From Hydra vulgaris (Eukaryota; Cnidaria; Hydrozoa; Anthoathecata; Hydridae), in assembly GCF_038396675.1 (NCBI RefSeq), contig NC_088932.1, forward strand, positions 22,997,501 to 23,061,500: 64,000 nt of DNA. Reading direction: 5' to 3'. The notes under the pieces were generated by a model. That model saw only the letters and a list, made by a program, of their open reading frames with translations. It had not been told where the DNA came from and did not search any database. Positions 63,031 to 64,000 of the stretch are shown here, one piece after another; positions within the stretch are counted from its first letter, which is position 1, and every line of letters begins with the position of its first letter. The position numbers were made by a program, and so were the translations under genes.

Positions 63031-63104
63031 AAGGGAGAGCGAGGGAGAGATAGACTCTCTATCTCTCCCTCTCTCTCTCTCTTATTTATAAATAACTTTC
63101 AGAG
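62969..63104. repeat. Large hairpin with (GA)n/(TC)n arms
   Basis: GAAAGTTATTTATAAATAAG then (GA)n on the left, (TC)n then CTTATTTATAAATAACTTTC on the right, centred near 63054 (GATAGACTCTCTATC). The flanking unique 20-mers pair perfectly. Confidence 0.9.
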
Positions 63105-64000
63105 AGAGAGAGAGAGAGGGAGAGAGAAAGATAAATATGTGTAAATAACTAGTTAATATTTAAATATTTATTTAGTTAAAATATAAAAAATATTTTAACT
63201 AACCAAATATTTGTGATTACAGTTTAAAAAGTATTTTTTATTTATCTTCTTTTTTTTATTTATGCCTTAATATTCAAATTTGTATAGTTATAAATAAGTT
63301 TTGATTATGAGAAGATTTTATATGGATTAGCATTTTCAGAAGTTATTACTTCTGAAACTGCTAATTACAGAGTAATAACTTTTATTTTCTTTCGTTTTTT
63401 CAAATATTTTCCGGTTTTTATTGAGGAAACACCAGTAGATTATATTGTATTATTTTTTTATAAGTTTAACATCCAGAGTTTTATACTTATACCATATGTA
63501 TATATAATCAATACCCTTGTGTGGTTGGATGCCTTTCTGTAATCTCATTTTTGTCTTTAAATGTGACATTATGGAAGAGTTGGAGCAATATTTTACATTT
63601 TACATTATTTTTTACAACCGAGTATACAAAGTAAGTCTACTATTATGCACCTATAACGATTCCAGCTTTTTCAGAAGTTATTACATATATATAACTTATT
63701 TCTGAGTGAGTGGATAAAAATCTTAAAAACTGTATATAAAAAAAAATAGAATAATCTAGTTATATTACTGTTTTGAAAAATGGCTGAAAAGAAAATAGTT
63801 TTTAGTTTTTTTTTTTGGAAAAAAAGGTTTAGTGTTAGTTTGAAAAAATTTTCAGTGTTAAGTTTAAGTTTATTCTTTTTTTATATTGCAAAACATTTAA
63901 TTTAAGTCTTTTATTGATAACTTTTTTCGTAACAAAATTGACTCTTGCATTACTTCATGTAAACAAAAATAAATTATTTGTACCAAAACCAAGACTTTGG
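63105..64000. other. No gene seen
   Basis: (GA)n tail to 63130, a small hairpin at 63329-63365 (AGCATTTTCAGAAGT / ACTTCTGAAACTGCT), and otherwise AT-rich noncoding sequence. The frame 63517-63705 lacks a motif. Confidence 0.5.

Noticed and set aside
63517-63705. Extra exon of the SET gene
   Set aside because: A GTAAGT donor is present, but no acceptor precedes it and the peptide has no relation to the SET protein.

Overview
The window looks like a very AT-rich metazoan genome, most likely a cnidarian and probably Hydra. This rests on the load of degraded transposons (hAT, P-like, spliced gypsy-integrase, Penelope-like and LINE copies resembling those of Hydra), the many (TA)n tracts and foldback repeats, and a splice acceptor only 9 nt before the start codon of the one intact single-copy-type gene. 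The species assignment is inference. Only two long intact protein genes are visible: a TMEM175-type potassium channel (36393-37997, minus) and a Tc1/mariner transposase (47373-48386, plus). A KMT5A-like SET-domain gene is partly visible as exons at 59.8-62.0 kb.

Region 0.4-13.2 kb is a nested transposon stack. A Penelope-like fragment runs into a (TA)n tract. That tract appears to be split by a hAT element (CAGTGGCGGC ends at 945 and 13042). The C-terminal end of the hAT transposase is cut twice by two different P-like (THAP/P transposase) elements, 1478-4488 and 4517-7660, which stand 28 bp apart. Removing both insertions and one copy of each target duplication restores one open frame, which fixes the order of events. 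Upstream of the hAT remnant lies a spliced, reverse-transcriptase-free gypsy-type integrase gene with Ulp1-like and PHD-like C-terminal parts (Ginger-like), followed by foldback repeats.

Region 14.6-24 kb holds two copies of a transposon-like family that I cannot match to a named superfamily. Copy A has inverted ends of more than 300 bp. Copy B is split by two LINE insertions. Region 24.5-27.1 kb is a second decayed hAT, and 27.4-36.4 kb is mostly noncoding with retroelement scraps. The TMEM175 gene follows. At 39.4-41.3 kb there is a broken gene of another unnamed repeat-associated family, then a foldback MITE and a polyadenylated LINE (42.66-44.68 kb).

Region 44.9-50.7 kb is a block of unusual repeats: (TAA)n, an array of a GGAACGATTTC motif, long (TA)n tracts, a cluster of large palindromes built from GTGTAAATCTACACA, the Tc1 element inside a (TA)n tract, a 30-bp minisatellite and a 160-bp near-perfect palindrome. 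Region 51.7-53.6 kb holds a decayed LINE on the minus strand. Region 53.6-58.9 kb shows almost nothing. Region 59.3-60.4 kb repeats, in the same order, the landmarks of the 45-46.5 kb block. The last 4 kb carry SET-gene exons, a foldback intron repeat and a large GA/TC hairpin.

All calls come from reading the sequence. Family names come from recognised motifs and were not tested by database search.
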